This document shows positions 63,955 to 64,000 of a stretch of DNA of 64,000 nt, one piece after another. The position numbers and the translations under genes are program-made. The stretch is taken from NCBI RefSeq assembly GCF_003687725.1, contig NZ_RDOJ01000007.1, positions 62,001 to 126,000 on the forward strand. The letters run 5' to 3'. The DNA comes from Faecalibacter macacae (GTDB lineage Bacteria; Bacteroidota; Bacteroidia; Flavobacteriales; Weeksellaceae). Numbering within the stretch: position 1 is the stretch's first letter; each line of letters opens with the position of its first letter. The notes beneath the pieces were generated by a model. That model saw only the letters and a list, made by a program, of their open reading frames with translations, made no database searches and was not told the DNA's origin.

Positions 63955-64000
63955 TTAATTGTATTTATCTAATATATCTTTCATTCCCTTTTTTACAGGT
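63955..64000 (-). CDS. C-terminal fragment of a gene continuing past the window end
   Basis: On the minus strand one frame is open from the window edge and ends [14 protein letters not shown] at a TAA, 10 bases before the PglC-like gene. The ending and position suggest a glycosyltransferase of the same cluster, but only 14 residues are visible. Confidence 0.4.
   Translation of the reverse strand, partial: PVKKGMKDILDKYN

Overview
The window is a stretch of low-GC bacterial chromosome from the Bacteroidota, most likely class Flavobacteriia and plausibly Weeksellaceae (an Empedobacter-like genome would fit, but the genus cannot be fixed from sequence alone). Evidence for this: the gliding lipoprotein gene gldD, two GLPGLI-family genes, DUF4254, DUF4292 and DUF6089 (PorG) genes, a GYDIA-type GHMP kinase, an EnvC-like LytM protein beside tatA, the near absence of Shine-Dalgarno sequences, and promoters of the Bacteroidota type (TTG, then a spacer, then TAnnTTTG). 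Most of the window is core housekeeping sequence. There is no prophage, insertion sequence, CRISPR array or rRNA operon. The two tRNA genes are a tandem pair of tRNA-Asn.

Layout. 1-1.6 kb: 3' end of feoB and a Cys-rich microprotein (ferrous iron uptake). 1.7-3.4 kb: a membrane-anchored AraC-type protein and meaB. 3.4-7.3 kb, minus strand: mutY-ssb-gldD-rseP followed by the tRNA-Asn pair. 7.3-9.5 kb, plus strand: HU, a 30-residue very basic ribosomal-type microprotein, and RNase E/G. 9.5-15.1 kb: a GLPGLI protein, a siderophore-interacting reductase with an iron-box-like palindrome, a tyrosine phosphatase, and a Zn/Cd-type P-ATPase next to a Fur-family regulator with a perfect palindrome on the ATPase promoter. 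15.2-19 kb: cutC, holB, a small lipoprotein and serS. 19-27.5 kb, minus strand: rfbC-rfbD, then the envelope-biogenesis block CBS-nadK-porG-uppS-bamA-skp-skp. 27.7-30.6 kb, plus strand: GHMP kinase, UbiA prenyltransferase and RluB. 30.7-40 kb: a GLPGLI pseudogene, several secreted S9 and M1 peptidases, RluF and an ArsC-like protein. 40-47.7 kb, minus strand: flippase, dut, nucleotidyltransferase, DUF4292 lipoprotein, EnvC-like protein, tatA, DUF4254 and DUF6051. 47.8-51.5 kb, plus strand: gpsA, folD, queE and azurin. 51.5-59.3 kb: a probable small-RNA locus, then aspA, pgi, a lipoprotein, rnhA, an M1 aminopeptidase and plsC. 59.3-64 kb: an AT-rich acyltransferase and SGNH-hydrolase pair beside a pglC-pglD-pglE-like glycan cluster that runs off the end.

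A large share of the genes serve the envelope: BamA with two Skp-like chaperones, UppS, PorG and GldD (type IX secretion and gliding), RseP, an EnvC-like amidase activator, TatA, dTDP-rhamnose enzymes, a flippase and a bacillosamine-type sugar pathway. Metal handling is the second theme: FeoB, the siderophore reductase, the P-type ATPase with its Fur-family regulator, and CutC. The least expected signals are an orphan promoter-terminator unit at about 51.7 kb (candidate sRNA with a -24/-12-like promoter), the two metal-regulator-like palindromes, and a GLPGLI gene broken by a single ochre codon at the end of its signal peptide.
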